Shown: positions 9,651 through 19,901, counted from the stretch's first letter. The stretch is 64,000 bases of DNA from Saprolegnia diclina VS20 (GCF_000281045.1 NW_008246072.1:1078843-1142842), one strand, 5' to 3'. Notes: generated from the letters alone by a model not told the origin. Numbers and translations are program-made.

Positions 9651-11228
9651 CTAGTTGCCATCGTTGTCTTGGTCGTCGTCGTCATTGTGGCCCGCAAAGA
9701 TTGGTATTGCAAAGGTAGGTTTCTCCTTTCGCAGGTGCAGATTCGCATTTAGCAACTGGCGCATTGTGTTGGAGTAGCACCAGTTCATTGCGTCGTCCGT
9801 GAAGCCCTCGCTTCGGTGTGTCGACAAAAACGCGACAACATCGAGATGGCCACCAAAGACCGCGTAGTCGATCGCGTGCGTCGAGCAGCCTTCGTTGCGT
9901 TCGTCGTGCAAAAACCGGACAACGTCCAAGTGGCCATTTGCTGCCGCGCGGTCCATCGCTGCCTTTGTGCAGCCTTCGGTCCGGTGCGTATGCAAGAAGG
10001 TGACCATGTCCAAGTCGCCGTTGGTCGCAGCCATGTCGAGCGCCGTCGTCGAGCAGCCCTCGTCGCGCTCTTCGTGGAGGAAGCGGACGATGTCCATCGC
10101 GCCGCTCCACGCTGCCATGTCCATGGCCTTGGACGAGATCTCGCAGTCGTGGTCGAGGAGCCACCGCACAAAGTCGAGGCGCGACCCGTCGACCGGCGGC
10201 GACGTCCCGAACCGCGCGCTCGCTTGCGGTACGACGTTGGCATACTCGTAGCGCACGTCGCAGAGATCATCGACGATGCAGTCCCACTCCACGTCGTCTG
10301 GGGCGGGTGCGTCTTGGTGCGGCGGCAACGCCACGGGCAGACCCTGTGCGCGGCAGCGTTCGACGACGTAGGCGACTGCGGTTGGGAATTGCCGGTACGT
10401 CGCCGGGCGCAGCGCCAGCTGAACATGATGCAGCGCCAATTCGGGTCCGCACATGTCGAGGACAGCCGCGAGCACGCTCATATCGTTGCGGTTGACGGCC
10501 TCTAGAATGTCGTTCTCGGTCGGGCGGACGTGGAAGGTAGTGTGGAGAAAGTGCAGAATTGCAACATTGTGGGATGGTGCGACGATCGCGCCGTAGATGG
10601 CCGGGCCGCAAGAGGCTTGGGGGCAATGGGCGTGGAGGTACTCGATGACGTGCAAGTGGCCGCGCGACGCGGCGCACGCGACTGCAAACGGTGGCACGGC
10701 GTCTGGTGCGTGGGCGCAGAGAAGCGCGATAACGTCCAGGTTGCCGACCTTGGCGGCGTTGACAAAGGCTTGCGACGAGATTGTGAAGCCGTGCTTGATG
10801 AGCCATTGCACGACACGTAAGCGGTTGTGCCGAGCAGCGCAGGCCACGGTCGTGGAAAAGGCCTCGTCGAGGGCGAGTAGCGCGGCCTTGTAGTTGGCGG
10901 TCCATGCGAGGCAGGCATCGTTGTCACCTTGAAGCATCGCCAGGCGGCATGGAAAACGAACGTCGATCTTCTCCAAGAGCAGCTCGCTGCTGTCGTACGT
11001 TGTGCCCGCGACCGTAAAGGCAAAGTTGCGACCATCGTGGTAGCTAAAGCGCACGGCGGTCTTCCAATAGTGGTCCATCGGACGCAGCGCGGATGGGAGG
11101 CCGTCTTGGAAGGATGTGATGGCGCAGAGAAGCCCGGGCAGGCGCAAGACGATGGCGGAGGCGGGTGTTGTCGCGTCGGCGTCCATCGTGACGAATGTGA
11201 AATGCGTCGGTCGGAGCAACCGCCACAT
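9651..11228 (-). CDS. Ankyrin-repeat protein (family member A)
   Basis: Single-exon protein of 525 residues from the ATG at 11228, or 511 from the ATG at 11186, which aligns better with the starts of members B and C. The N-terminal module (a Leu-rich stretch, then SFQDGLPSAL and an HYWKT segment) is shared with B and C and is not an ankyrin. It is followed by degenerate ankyrin repeats. In the last 160 residues there are five clear repeats of about 32 residues built on HLDVVRFLH, R-x-EGCS and A-x-D-x-A. Ankyrin proteins of this type are abundant in oomycetes, and a binding or scaffold role is inferred. It is the only member of the three that looks full length. Confidence 0.8.
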   Translation of the reverse strand: MWRLLRPTHFTFVTMDADATTPASAIVLRLPGLLCAITSFQDGLPSALRPMDHYWKTAVRFSYHDGRNFAFTVAGTTYDSSELLLEKIDVRFPCRLAMLQGDNDACLAWTANYKAALLALDEAFSTTVACAARHNRLRVVQWLIKHGFTISSQAFVNAAKVGNLDVIALLCAHAPDAVPPFAVACAASRGHLHVIEYLHAHCPQASCGPAIYGAIVAPSHNVAILHFLHTTFHVRPTENDILEAVNRNDMSVLAAVLDMCGPELALHHVQLALRPATYRQFPTAVAYVVERCRAQGLPVALPPHQDAPAPDDVEWDCIVDDLCDVRYEYANVVPQASARFGTSPPVDGSRLDFVRWLLDHDCEISSKAMDMAAWSGAMDIVRFLHEERDEGCSTTALDMAATNGDLDMVTFLHTHRTEGCTKAAMDRAAANGHLDVVRFLHDERNEGCSTHAIDYAVFGGHLDVVAFLSTHRSEGFTDDAMNWCYSNTMRQLLNANLHLRKEKPTFAIPIFAGHNDDDDQDNDGN

Positions 11229-11715
11229 CGTGACAAACAGGCGCGTTTCAAAAGAAGAGCAATCTGAAATTGACAAAAAAGGGTGTGTTCGCGTCGTTTG
11301 CTGGGCATGTAATCACGATTGCGAAGGAGTTGGCCGTGTGACTCTATGGCCCACCAACATGGACATGCTGAATTGAGAGCTTCAAGTAACCTCTTTCTCA
11401 TGCAAGTAGTTTCCATATCCATGATCCATGGTGCAGATGTCGGTACCCCCGAACCCCCGGACGTGGCGAGGTCGAATTTTTGAAACATTTGCAGGATATT
11501 TCAACAAATTCCACCATAGCCCACACAAAGAGAAAGCAAAAGCCAATTTTTGGAAATTAAGGTCGTTCAATCATTGCCCTTGAATGGAGCGATATCAATC
11601 TTTTGATCGGTTGCACTTCGCTTGTCCACTTTGCTGTCAAAAGACAATGAAGAGTGTATGTTTTATCAAAATGTATGCTCTTTGCAAAGTCAGCAAAATC
11701 AAAAAAGCCCAGCTG
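11229..11715. other. Upstream region between divergent ankyrin genes A and B
   Basis: About 490 bp separating the starts of ankyrin members A (minus) and B (plus). The half next to B is AT-rich with AAAA/TTTT runs. No gene is visible, and it presumably held both promoters. Confidence 0.5.
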
Positions 11716-13445
11716 ATGACGGCGGTCGACGTGGCGCTGCGCCAAGCGGGCCTCGTGCGTGTGATGGCCTCGTACCAAGATGGTATTCCTCTTGCACTCA
11801 CGCGCCTCAGCTCCTTCTGGAAGCACCAAGTCACGTTTGCACCCGGCGGCTTCTTCAATCTGGGCTTTAACTTTACCATCGACGGCTCGTCGACGGTGCA
11901 CTCTGGCAGCGACTTGTATCTTGACGTCGTCGACAGACGCTTTCCATGGCACTGGGCAATGCGCGTCGGCGACGACGACGCGTGCCTTGCGTGGGGAGAG
12001 TTTTTCAAGGCGGAGCTCGTGGCGCTGGATGCGTCCAACGAATTGTCGGTCGCGTGCGCAGTCCGATACGACCGTCCCATCGTTGTCAAGTGGTTGCTGG
12101 ACCAAGGTTTTCCTGTCAGTTCGATGGCAGTGCAAGAAGCTGTCAAGCGCGGCGATCTGGGTTTGATTCGACACATTTGTGAGTCGACGCCGCAGAGGAT
12201 TCCGGACGCCATTGGAAGCCTTCCAAAACACCTTTATTTGCAAATCTAGATATATTTTTTTTTCGTTTTGTGCCCTAAAAAAGTGATTAAAAATATGCTG
12301 TCCAGATGTATCCAGTCCGCGTACGCCTCCAAAAAGCGCGCGTACGCGATCCAGTGTGCATCGGATCGCCAGATCGCATTATCTTGGTGTTTGTATGGCG
12401 AATGGCTCACGGCGCTCGAAAAAGACAAAATAATTCCGGATGGTTCATTTTCACTTTCGCCATGCATCAGGTAACGTACCGCATCCCTTGTGTCGCCGTC
12501 GCCTGGCCCACGAGAGACGCCGCGCGCTGCACCGTGTCCACCTCAAACGGCACCGGAAGGACTCGATCAAGTCTTGCAAGAGTTTGCGCGACGCAGCAAC
12601 GCCAAGAGCGAGCTTGGGCGCCAGGGCCGTCCACCGCGCGTCGCCGCGAAGAACTGTACCTTGGGCAGTCGACGCTCATCGTATTGCTCGGTTAGATGCA
12701 CGGCGTCTCCGTCAACGGCGCGTTCTGCTTCTGGAGATATGGCGAGATAAGCTGCGAGCCATAGTTTACGACTACGGACCCGGCAATCTTGCCGGCGCCG
12801 TTCTGCAATGCGGCGAGCAATAAGGGACGTGCGAGGAGATGGAAGGATCGGAAGGTGGGCTTGGCGATCATAGCGATGGATCACGGTGCACGTCGTGTTG
12901 ACGCCGACTGCACTACCTTGGCCACGGTCATCGGGCGCCTCGACCTCTTGCAGTACCTCCATGCTGCGTTCCCGACTGCTGTGCAAGAGGTCGTCCGTTT
13001 TCACTTTGCGATACGATCAGCATCGGTGCCGATGCTGCGCTTTGTGTATGACCACGTTGGTGCACGTCCTAGCCAAGCCGACCTGCTCAAGGACGCCTAC
13101 AGTCATAACGTCGACATTCTCGATGTCGTTCTATCGATGCTCGATCCTGCAGACGCGTCTACCTTGGTGCAACTCACCCTCCGGACGCAGCAGGGGTCAC
13201 CAGCGATGCAGCTCCTCTTTGATCGCAGCCGTCGCCTCGGCCTCAATGTCGCGTACAGTGCTGCCCAAGCGACGACGGATGGTTCGATATCCCGTGATGC
13301 CTTTCAACCACCAACGCCAAGTCGCCTCCGACCCGACACCGAGGCGATCTTGCATCTGGCTGACGACCGCGAGCGCTGGAACAATGTGCCTGAGGCCTTG
13401 GAAGGGACTGCTGCTATGGGACATGAAGATATTCTTAGAGCTTAG
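11716..13445 (+). pseudogene. Ankyrin-repeat gene member B, split by an insertion
   Basis: The 5' part (11716-12249, start MTAVDVALRQAG) carries the family N-terminal module (MASYQDGIPLALTRL, SSFWKHQVTF) and the first ankyrin-like repeats up to HICESTPQRIPDAI, where similarity to members A and C ends at about 12213. Similarity resumes at about 12914 with VIGRLDLLQYLHAAF and runs to the stop at 13443-13445, still short of the C-terminal repeats of member A. The intervening 0.7 kb is unrelated to ankyrins and contains stops in all relevant frames. The gene therefore looks inactivated by insertion and 3' loss. Confidence 0.7.
12214..12913. other. 0.7 kb insertion inside ankyrin B, with a PH-gene fragment
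   Basis: This segment interrupts the ankyrin homology. Its right end (about 12868-12913) closely matches the PH-domain exon of the PDZ-PH-C2 gene at 21.8-23.3 kb: CGGTGCACGTCGTGTTGACG at 12883 corresponds on the minus strand to the codons for VHVVLTPTAL at about 22460-22490, with one difference in those 20 bases. The left and middle parts are not recognised. On the minus strand around 12690-12800 a frame reads GSVVVNYGSQLISPYLQKQ, which looks protein-like and is preceded by a possible acceptor TTGCAG. The insert may be a patchwork of gene fragments captured during a break repair. Confidence 0.5.
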
Positions 13446-13954
13446 CGCAGCTGAGCTTAGCGTACACAGCGCAGACATTGCCCACCCAGTTGCTAATCGT
13501 TTTGAAAAACTCTGTCGACAGACTTTGCTCTTTGCTTGTGCAAATGATCCAGAATAGTCGGCGTCGATGTGGAAGCCGTCAAGGTCCATCGTGGGCAAGA
13601 CGTAGGGGCTGGACGACCTGCCACTTGTACCGGTAGCGGCGCGCGCTGGCGAAGGCTCATCATGGGCTCTAGGCGCTGCAGCTGGACATTAATGACTTCG
13701 GTCACATTGCCTAGAAGACAACACATGTCCTAACGTTAACAAGAGTTTAGACCATTGGCGACCAAATGAAAGAAAGACTCCAATGTCACTGCGAACATCG
13801 ATTTTTTCCAAGACGGAACTCTTCTCGCTTGCATGCGCCTCAACGACTTTATACCCGAGTCCCGATCGCACCCTGCGACGTCGTCCCTCTGAGTCTCGAC
13901 TGTTCGACCGCAGAATGGCAGCTGTCTCGCTCCGCGCCATCAACAAGTATGGTA
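13446..13954. other. Eroded region between ankyrin B and C
   Basis: Both flanking ankyrin genes point into this stretch and both are 3'-truncated relative to member A. Short frames show no further ankyrin repeats that I can align. It may hold decayed C-terminal repeats, but I cannot demonstrate that. Confidence 0.45.
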
Positions 13955-14842
13955 TTAGTGTGAATCGACGATGTTGACGCTTGCCAGGGCGGTGGGCAAG
14001 CCAAGTGCGGCACAACGTCTTATGAGAAGCGCCGTCGTCTCTGGGTGGTCGCGCGCGTGCTCGTGTGTCAGTGCAAAATACGTGTCACTCGACGTTATGG
14101 GCGGATCAAAGAGGTCCAGGACTGTTGACAGCAGTGGTAGGTTGTCTTGGCACAGCGCGAGGGAGATATCCCGCGCCGTCGGGCGAAGTCCACGAAACAC
14201 ACGGTGGACAAAGCACACCATGGCCTCCGCGTTCGTAGGCGCGGTGACGGCGGCGCTGAGGACGCCACCCGACCGAAGCGTCCGCGGGAAGTGCGCGTGC
14301 AGGTAGCGTGCGACCTCCATGTGCCCACGAGCGGCGGCGGCCGCGAGAACGTGCGCTGGGACCATCGTCGGTGCGCGTTCGCAGAGCAAGGCCACGAGCG
14401 CAACGTCGCCGTACAGCACCGCCTGCACGATCGACTGTGACGTCATGTAAAAGCCGTGGTCCAAAAGCCAATGAACGACGCGCGCGCGCCCGTAGCATGC
14501 TGCACACGTCACCGCCGAGGGCTGGAAGGCGTCGAGGGCGAGCAGCGTCGACGTAAAGTGCGCAGCCCACGCGATACAGTCGTCGTCGCGGCCATGCAGC
14601 ATGGCCCAGTGCATCGGGAAGCGGTGGTCGACTGCGTGAAGGTGCAGCGTCGCGTGCGATCTCTCGACGCCGGCGATCTCAAACCGAAAGCCAAGGCCAA
14701 GCGAGCCCACGCGACGGAAGGTCGCCGTCGTCTTCCACACGTGGTCCAGCGCCGAGATCGCATACGGAATGCCATCTTGGTACGCTGCAATGCTGCGCAC
14801 GAGGTCGGCCTGCGCCAAGACGACCGCGGCCGGGCGTCGCAT
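13955..14842 (-). CDS. Ankyrin-repeat protein member C, short form
   Basis: Open frame of 295 residues from the ATG at 14842 (MRRPAAVVLAQADLVRS). The N-terminal module (AAYQDGIPYAI, LDHVWKTTATF) and degenerate ankyrin repeats (VVHWLLDHGFYM, VALLCERAP, RGHMEVARYLHAHFP) match member A closely. It stops after RRCAALGLPTALAS, the point corresponding to about residue 300 of A, and lacks all of A's regular C-terminal repeats. It is either a truncated but translated protein or a decaying copy. Confidence 0.65.
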   Translation of the reverse strand: MRRPAAVVLAQADLVRSIAAYQDGIPYAISALDHVWKTTATFRRVGSLGLGFRFEIAGVERSHATLHLHAVDHRFPMHWAMLHGRDDDCIAWAAHFTSTLLALDAFQPSAVTCAACYGRARVVHWLLDHGFYMTSQSIVQAVLYGDVALVALLCERAPTMVPAHVLAAAAARGHMEVARYLHAHFPRTLRSGGVLSAAVTAPTNAEAMVCFVHRVFRGLRPTARDISLALCQDNLPLLSTVLDLFDPPITSSDTYFALTHEHARDHPETTALLIRRCAALGLPTALASVNIVDSH

Positions 14843-15098
14843 TGTTGTCGACTTGGCCTTTCTATAATATCGAGTTTGGCGGTTGTCCAATATCCATTTG
14901 GAGAGGTAATCCGTGATTCAATCGCGATCCACGGTGCTGCAAATGAGCCGCGAAGTCTCGCTGGTCAGATATCAAATTGCACTTGGTGTGACCGTAAGTG
15001 CAAAATGGTGTCGTAGCAAGTACTAGACGGCTGATCAATATGCTGTTAGAGCTACGATAGATACCGTCGACACCGATACACACACACTATATTTGAGT

Positions 15099-15944
15099 TT
15101 AGAGCATGCTCCGATGGCTCCATGCGACGAGGGCCGGCCCAAGGTCGGCGGCTTGCGTCTTTTGAATGTTGTGACCGCCTTTGGCATACTCCTTCAGGAC
15201 GCTCGGCTCGAGAACGCTCGCGACTTCCTTCCCGAGCGAGACCTCGATGATGCGGTCGTCGGCCGCAAGCGCCATGAACGTGGGCACCCCGCGGCCTTTG
15301 ATTGCGTGGGCCGACGCCTTGATTCGCTCAAAGTCTGGCGACGCGACGTGCAGCATGGCGGCAACGCACACGAGCGGCGGCGTCGACTTGGGAAACCCAA
15401 GCCACTTGAGGTAAAAGGAGTGGGTCCAGCCCTGGAGAAAGTTGGGGCCGTCGCCCAAGTACCGCAGCGCGCTGGCCCAGAGCTTGGCAAACACGTACGG
15501 TCGGCAGCTTTGGTGCGGGCTAAAGCCCGTCGGGTTGAGCAACGCGAGGCCGCGAAGAGTCGGTGCGAGCGCCGGGTTGGCGGCCACGAGCATGGACGTT
15601 TGCCCGCCCATCGAATGACCGAGCAGAAACATGTTCTTCAAACCGAGCTGCGGCAGCGCCTCGACGACCGCGTCCGCGATCGCCGTCGAGCTAAAGCCAG
15701 CAATCCCGCCGGCCGCCGCAATGCTCGTTTGGCCGCTCCCAGGCAAGTCGAACGCAATGACGTTGGTGTCGGGCTCGGCCAGCAGCAGCGGCGCGAGGTA
15801 CTTGAAGTCCGTATTGGCCCCCGGGGCTCCGTGAAGAAGCACAAACGTCTTGGCCGCGCGCAACGGGCCGTGGGTCCAGTAGTGCACGAGCTCGTTGTTG
15901 GCCAGCGTGAGCGTCGCGTGGACGGGCTCGGGTGCAGTCTCCAT
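15099..15944 (-). CDS. Alpha/beta-hydrolase (copy 5)
   Basis: Intronless, 281 residues, start METAPEPVHATLTLAN at 15944. Motifs: LLHGAPGANTD (about 37-47), FDLPGSGQTS (65-74), LLGHSMGGQTS with Ser about 111, acid in AADDRIIE, base in KGGHNIQKTQAADL. Copies 5 and 6 share EPVHATLTL at the N-terminus and AEPDTN/TEPDTN before the DLPGSG motif, so they are a younger pair within the cluster. No presequence. Confidence 0.86.
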   Translation of the reverse strand: METAPEPVHATLTLANNELVHYWTHGPLRAAKTFVLLHGAPGANTDFKYLAPLLLAEPDTNVIAFDLPGSGQTSIAAAGGIAGFSSTAIADAVVEALPQLGLKNMFLLGHSMGGQTSMLVAANPALAPTLRGLALLNPTGFSPHQSCRPYVFAKLWASALRYLGDGPNFLQGWTHSFYLKWLGFPKSTPPLVCVAAMLHVASPDFERIKASAHAIKGRGVPTFMALAADDRIIEVSLGKEVASVLEPSVLKEYAKGGHNIQKTQAADLGPALVAWSHRSML

Positions 15945-16707
15945 GGCCAATTCGAAAATGGCGTCCACAGATCGTATCGATCAGCATACAAATGTCAAGT
16001 ATTGACAGGGTTGTCGACAGCGTCATGTCACACGGGTTTACTATGGTCCTGAGTAATCACCGGGTGGTACACTCGCGAGCAATTCGAGGTCCAGCTCAAA
16101 TCGCAATGCCAGTGATGTGATCGGGTGGTTTCAAATCTAGTGGTTGACGGTGACTATAATAGTCATCGGATCATCGAATCTATTGGTTTCGTCATTGGGT
16201 TTGGCAATGGCTGGTATAACGTCAAGGTTGGTACGAAACATCCAACGCAGAACCGTCGACGTGCAACTACACGCTCAGATTGAGTGTTTGTAGAACCCAG
16301 AGCTAGAACCCAGCACGTTCTGGGAGTGAAAAGACAGGTCCAAGCCCAAGTCTATCCGACCGGCATCGAGTTTCGTCGTGACAACGTTTTCGTGGGTACG
16401 AGGTGGAGTCACCACAGTGCCATGTTCAGTCATCAACTCGGGAACAACTCGACAATCGAAGTGTACATTGTTACGTGGAATTCCGTGTCGCTATGGTGGT
16501 CAAAGTGCTGGCTTGTTAACCAAGTGACTATCTGCAAAATCCGGCTGCCACGTCATTGATCGAGTGACAGTTTCATTTTTTCACTGGCAGTTTCTTCTAG
16601 TAATAAGTACACTGATTTGCAGCTTCAAGTTCACGAACAAGTGGCAGGGGACATAGTAGAATTAGCAGATATATGGCCTAACTCTCAGTTGACCAAGTGT
16701 AGCAGCT
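15945..16707. other. Intergenic, no gene seen
   Basis: Upstream of hydrolase copy 5 and downstream of copy 6. It contains a short ATC/GGT-rich low-complexity patch around 16115-16200. No coding similarity or RNA gene is visible. Confidence 0.55.
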
Positions 16708-17583
16708 TCATAGCTTGCCATCATGGTTGCTCCACGCAAGAATGGACAGACCAAGATCCGCGGCCTGCGTCTTTTGTATGTTGTGTCCACCCGTAGGGTA
16801 TTCCTTCAACACACTCGGTTTTAAGACGTCGGCAACTTCGTGGCCGATAGCAACCTCAACGATGCGGTCGTCGGAGGCAAGCGCCATGAACGTCGAGAGA
16901 CCGCGGCTTTGAATCACCCGCGCCGACGACTCAATGCGCGCATAGTCGGGCGACGAGACGTGCAGAATGGCCGCGACGCACGACGATGGCAGTGTCGTCT
17001 TTGGAAACCGGAGCGTGTTGAGGTAAAAGCTGTGGGTCCAGCGCTGCAAAAAGTGATCGCCGTCGCCAAGAAAACGCAGCGCGCAAGCCCAGATCTTGGC
17101 CAAAAAGAGCGGTCGTGACACGTGGTGGGGGCCAAAGCCTGCGGGGTTGAGGAGCGCAAGACCACACAGCGTTGGCGCCACCGCGGAGCTCGCGGCCACA
17201 AGCAGCGCGGTCTGCCCGCCCATCGAATGTCCAATGAGAAATGCCCGCGACAACGAAAGGCGCGGCCACGCGTCGATGACGGCCTCTGCGATACCCGTCG
17301 AGTTGAACGAAGCGAGGCCGCCGGCTGTGTCCATACTCGTGCGGCCGCTTCCCGGCAGATCAAACACGATCGCATTCGTGTCCGGCTCCGTCACGAGGAG
17401 TGGGGAGAGGTACTTGAAGTCCGTGTACGCCCCGGGTGCGCCGTGCAAAAGCACAAATGTCTTGGCCGCCGTCGCGGGACCGTACGTAGAGTAATGAAGG
17501 AGCTCCTCGTTGGACAGCGTGAGCGTTGCGTGCACGGGCTCGGCCGTTGTCGTCGATGGCGGGATCTGTGCGATGGCTACCAT
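16708..17583 (-). CDS. Alpha/beta-hydrolase (copy 6)
   Basis: Intronless, 291 residues, ATG at 17583 (MVAIAQIPPSTTTAEPVHAT). Motifs: LLHGAPGAYTD (about 46-56), FDLPGSGRTS (74-83), GHSMGG with Ser about 120, acid in ASDDRIVE, base in TGGHNIQKTQAADL. Upstream on the same strand lies TTTTTCATTTATCTTTGACC, a plausible oomycete core promoter. Tandem with copy 5 in the same orientation, about 760 bp apart. Confidence 0.86.
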   Translation of the reverse strand: MVAIAQIPPSTTTAEPVHATLTLSNEELLHYSTYGPATAAKTFVLLHGAPGAYTDFKYLSPLLVTEPDTNAIVFDLPGSGRTSMDTAGGLASFNSTGIAEAVIDAWPRLSLSRAFLIGHSMGGQTALLVAASSAVAPTLCGLALLNPAGFGPHHVSRPLFLAKIWACALRFLGDGDHFLQRWTHSFYLNTLRFPKTTLPSSCVAAILHVSSPDYARIESSARVIQSRGLSTFMALASDDRIVEVAIGHEVADVLKPSVLKEYPTGGHNIQKTQAADLGLSILAWSNHDGKL

Positions 17584-18292
17584 GTTGGTCAAAGATAAAT
17601 GAAAAATAAGCTCGACGGAAACGAAGCGCGACGAAAGCCACTTTGGTCGCAGGGCGATGCTAGAGCTTTGCAGCCGATTCAAAATTTAGGCTCGTGACGA
17701 CGCCCCCGAGGTATTGATCTCGCCGTCGCGAATGTAGCTCATCGCGAATGTAGTACGTTGCTGTAGCTACGTACAGTACGCGTGCAATAATCGCCCTGAT
17801 TCGTTTTACACTCATACTATATACTACGTGCTGGTCGTGCCAGTTTCCCGATACACTGCATCGACAGGCGCTGCGTCCCAACACAAAACATGTTTGCGAA
17901 CACTGGTCGATATCCGAGTCTTGCGATGTGCAATGATCATGTACTTGGCCAATGCCGACAACACTGTGCAGCACGTTCTCCGTCGACCCTTCTGGTTCGA
18001 CGCTGTCGAGACGTTATCATCACCTGTGCTTTATTCGATGGCAACACGGACCCATATATAACACTGCAAAATTGCACCGATTTCTCCTCATGACCACTCG
18101 CCAGTACTTCTGACGGACCGCTTCGAGGTGCGATAGCCTTGTGAGGTGGCGACTTGTCATCCCTTCATACGTCCTTTATTGCCCTGGACCGCGAACGAGA
18201 CTGAATATCAGAACACTGCAAGCGGACGCTCTTGGGATCTTTCCGGATAATGTGTTTCCGGATACGAGCGTCAACCCCACGACAGAACTTCG
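17584..18292. other. Divergent intergenic region
   Basis: About 700 bp between hydrolase copy 6 (minus) and the oxygenase gene (plus). It has no coding similarity. It marks the right border of the hydrolase/ankyrin cluster. Confidence 0.55.
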
Positions 18293-19242
18293 ATGCAAGC
18301 CGCTCCACGCGGGCCGGTGGCAGCGCCCGTCTTCTTCTTTGCGCGCACCTCGGACGGCGCGCCGCCGTTTTCTTCATTTGGCGGCAAATCGCAATCTCAA
18401 TCTCAATCTCAAACGCCAGCAGTGCCTTCCAACGTGGAGAGCGTGCCGCGGGTCGTCGAGCTCCACGACTTGCGGGGCCACGAGGCAGCGTGCACCCTCG
18501 ACGAGCACGGTTTTCAAGCCATTTTGGACGCGCCGCCGCTTTTGCCCGCCCTTCTCGATGCTCATGGACAGCTAGAGACGCGTGGGAAAGAGAGCATCGT
18601 CAAGGACCATGTCGAGGCCCTTCTCGCGGCCAAGTGGCGACCGTCCGAGGAGATCGTGTACATGGATGTCTTTACCGTCATCTTTCGCAGCGCTGACGCC
18701 AGTGAAGCGAAACAAGGTACAACTGCGTCATTGCAAGACGAGAACAGACCCAACATCTAGGCGCGAAACGACGACCGTCGCCGCTGGTGCACGTCGACCA
18801 GACGCCGGCGACGGGTGCCATGTACACGGCCCAATTGCCGCCAGAGCTACGCGACTTGGTTCAAAACGGCACGCTACGGCTGCGCATCTTGAGTGTATGG
18901 CAGCCGCTCGTGCCAGTCGTTCTGGACTGGCCTTTGGCGCTCGCCGAGTCGGCGTCGTGCCCCGAGTCGCGGCTCCTCTCGTGCGCGACACTGTTTCCAA
19001 GCGGGTACGTCGGCGCCATGGCGCTCGTGCAAGACGACGAGCTCTCGGACGCGCTGCGCTGGTGGTACTGGAGCGGTATGCAGCCGCACGAAGCGCTTTG
19101 GATCCAAAATTTTGACTCGGCAACGCCGACGCGCAGTCCGCACACGTCGTTTCGTGATCCGCGCGTCAAAGAGAGTGCATCGGCGCATCGCAAGAGCGTC
19201 GAGGCGCGTGTTGTGATCGTCACCAACGCCCTTGCCGTCTAA
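18293..19242 (+). CDS. CmcJ/AsaB-like non-heme iron oxygenase
   Basis: Two exons (18293-18716 and 18761-19242, 44-nt intron ending TAG) join in frame into 301 residues. The layout fits the fungal AsaB/CmcJ/NvfI family: VELHDLRGHEA near the N-terminus, SIVKDHVEALL, then VHVDQTPATGAM with the HxD iron-ligand pair, LRILSVWQPLVPVVLDWPLA, WWYWSGMQPHEALW, QNFDS, and PHTSFRDP with the distal His, followed by KSVEARVVIV. Family members are 2-oxoglutarate/iron-dependent hydroxylases or desaturases, often tied to secondary metabolism. The substrate is unknown, and no biosynthetic core gene is nearby. The family is best known from fungi and bacteria, so transfer into oomycetes is possible but untested. 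Confidence 0.82.
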
Positions 19243-19901
19243 GACCACATCCCACGTCTTTGCTGAAGGTTGTATTTGCCAGATCGCACTAGTATAGTGT
19301 CATTATACTAGTACATCCCGCGAGGATGACAATGAACGAACGACGTCAAGAAGATGACATTTTCACACCTCTAGCATCGCCATGACAAGGATGGGACGGC
19401 GGTGTTTTGTGCCATGTCAATTTCTTTTGAAAAGACCTATGACGCCTCATCGCAGCTTTTGGCGGGAAAATTGCGCCATCAAGGAGGCTCGTCGCGCTCG
19501 ATCTTGATCCGGATAACGTCTGGACAGCGATCTCCGGGAACATCGCGAGGAGGTGGCAGCAGGAGCGCGATGCACGCGCGGGTCTTCTACATACCGGTAC
19601 CACCGTGCATCGCAGCCATGCGGTGGAATCTAGCTTCACTCATTATGGAGTGGCATCGTGAGCCGTCGTGAAGCTTTCGACACGCTGGGGTCGACGAGCT
19701 TGGCGTTGGACGCCACCTCTCACCCTGCTAAGCGCCATCGCTGAGGACCCCGGGTTCGCTTGCCAGGGTTCACTAGGCTAATGCCCCAAAATTTATTTTT
19801 TCGAATCTCAAGATTCCTCGTCGTCCCACTCTTCACACAAGAGGCCGTTACGTGACGTGAGTTTGCACCGACCACAACTCATTTCCGATCTTGAGATTGG
19901 C
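19243..19901. other. Intergenic with one perfect inverted repeat
   Basis: No firm gene. A frame reading DPDNVWTAISGNIARRWQQ at about 19505-19565 on the plus strand looks mildly protein-like, but stops surround it and I cannot assign it. Confidence 0.5.
19288..19312. repeat. Inverted repeat built on ACTAGTATA
   Basis: Nine-base arms ACTAGTATA (19288-19296) and TATACTAGT (19304-19312) flank the 7-base loop GTGTCAT, just 3' of the oxygenase gene. It belongs to a set of ACTAGT-type palindromes found in intergenic DNA across the window. Confidence 0.85.

Noticed and set aside
19730-19790. GGGTTCG-type motif suggesting a tRNA
   Set aside because: No cloverleaf can be formed around it and there is no complementary acceptor stem.
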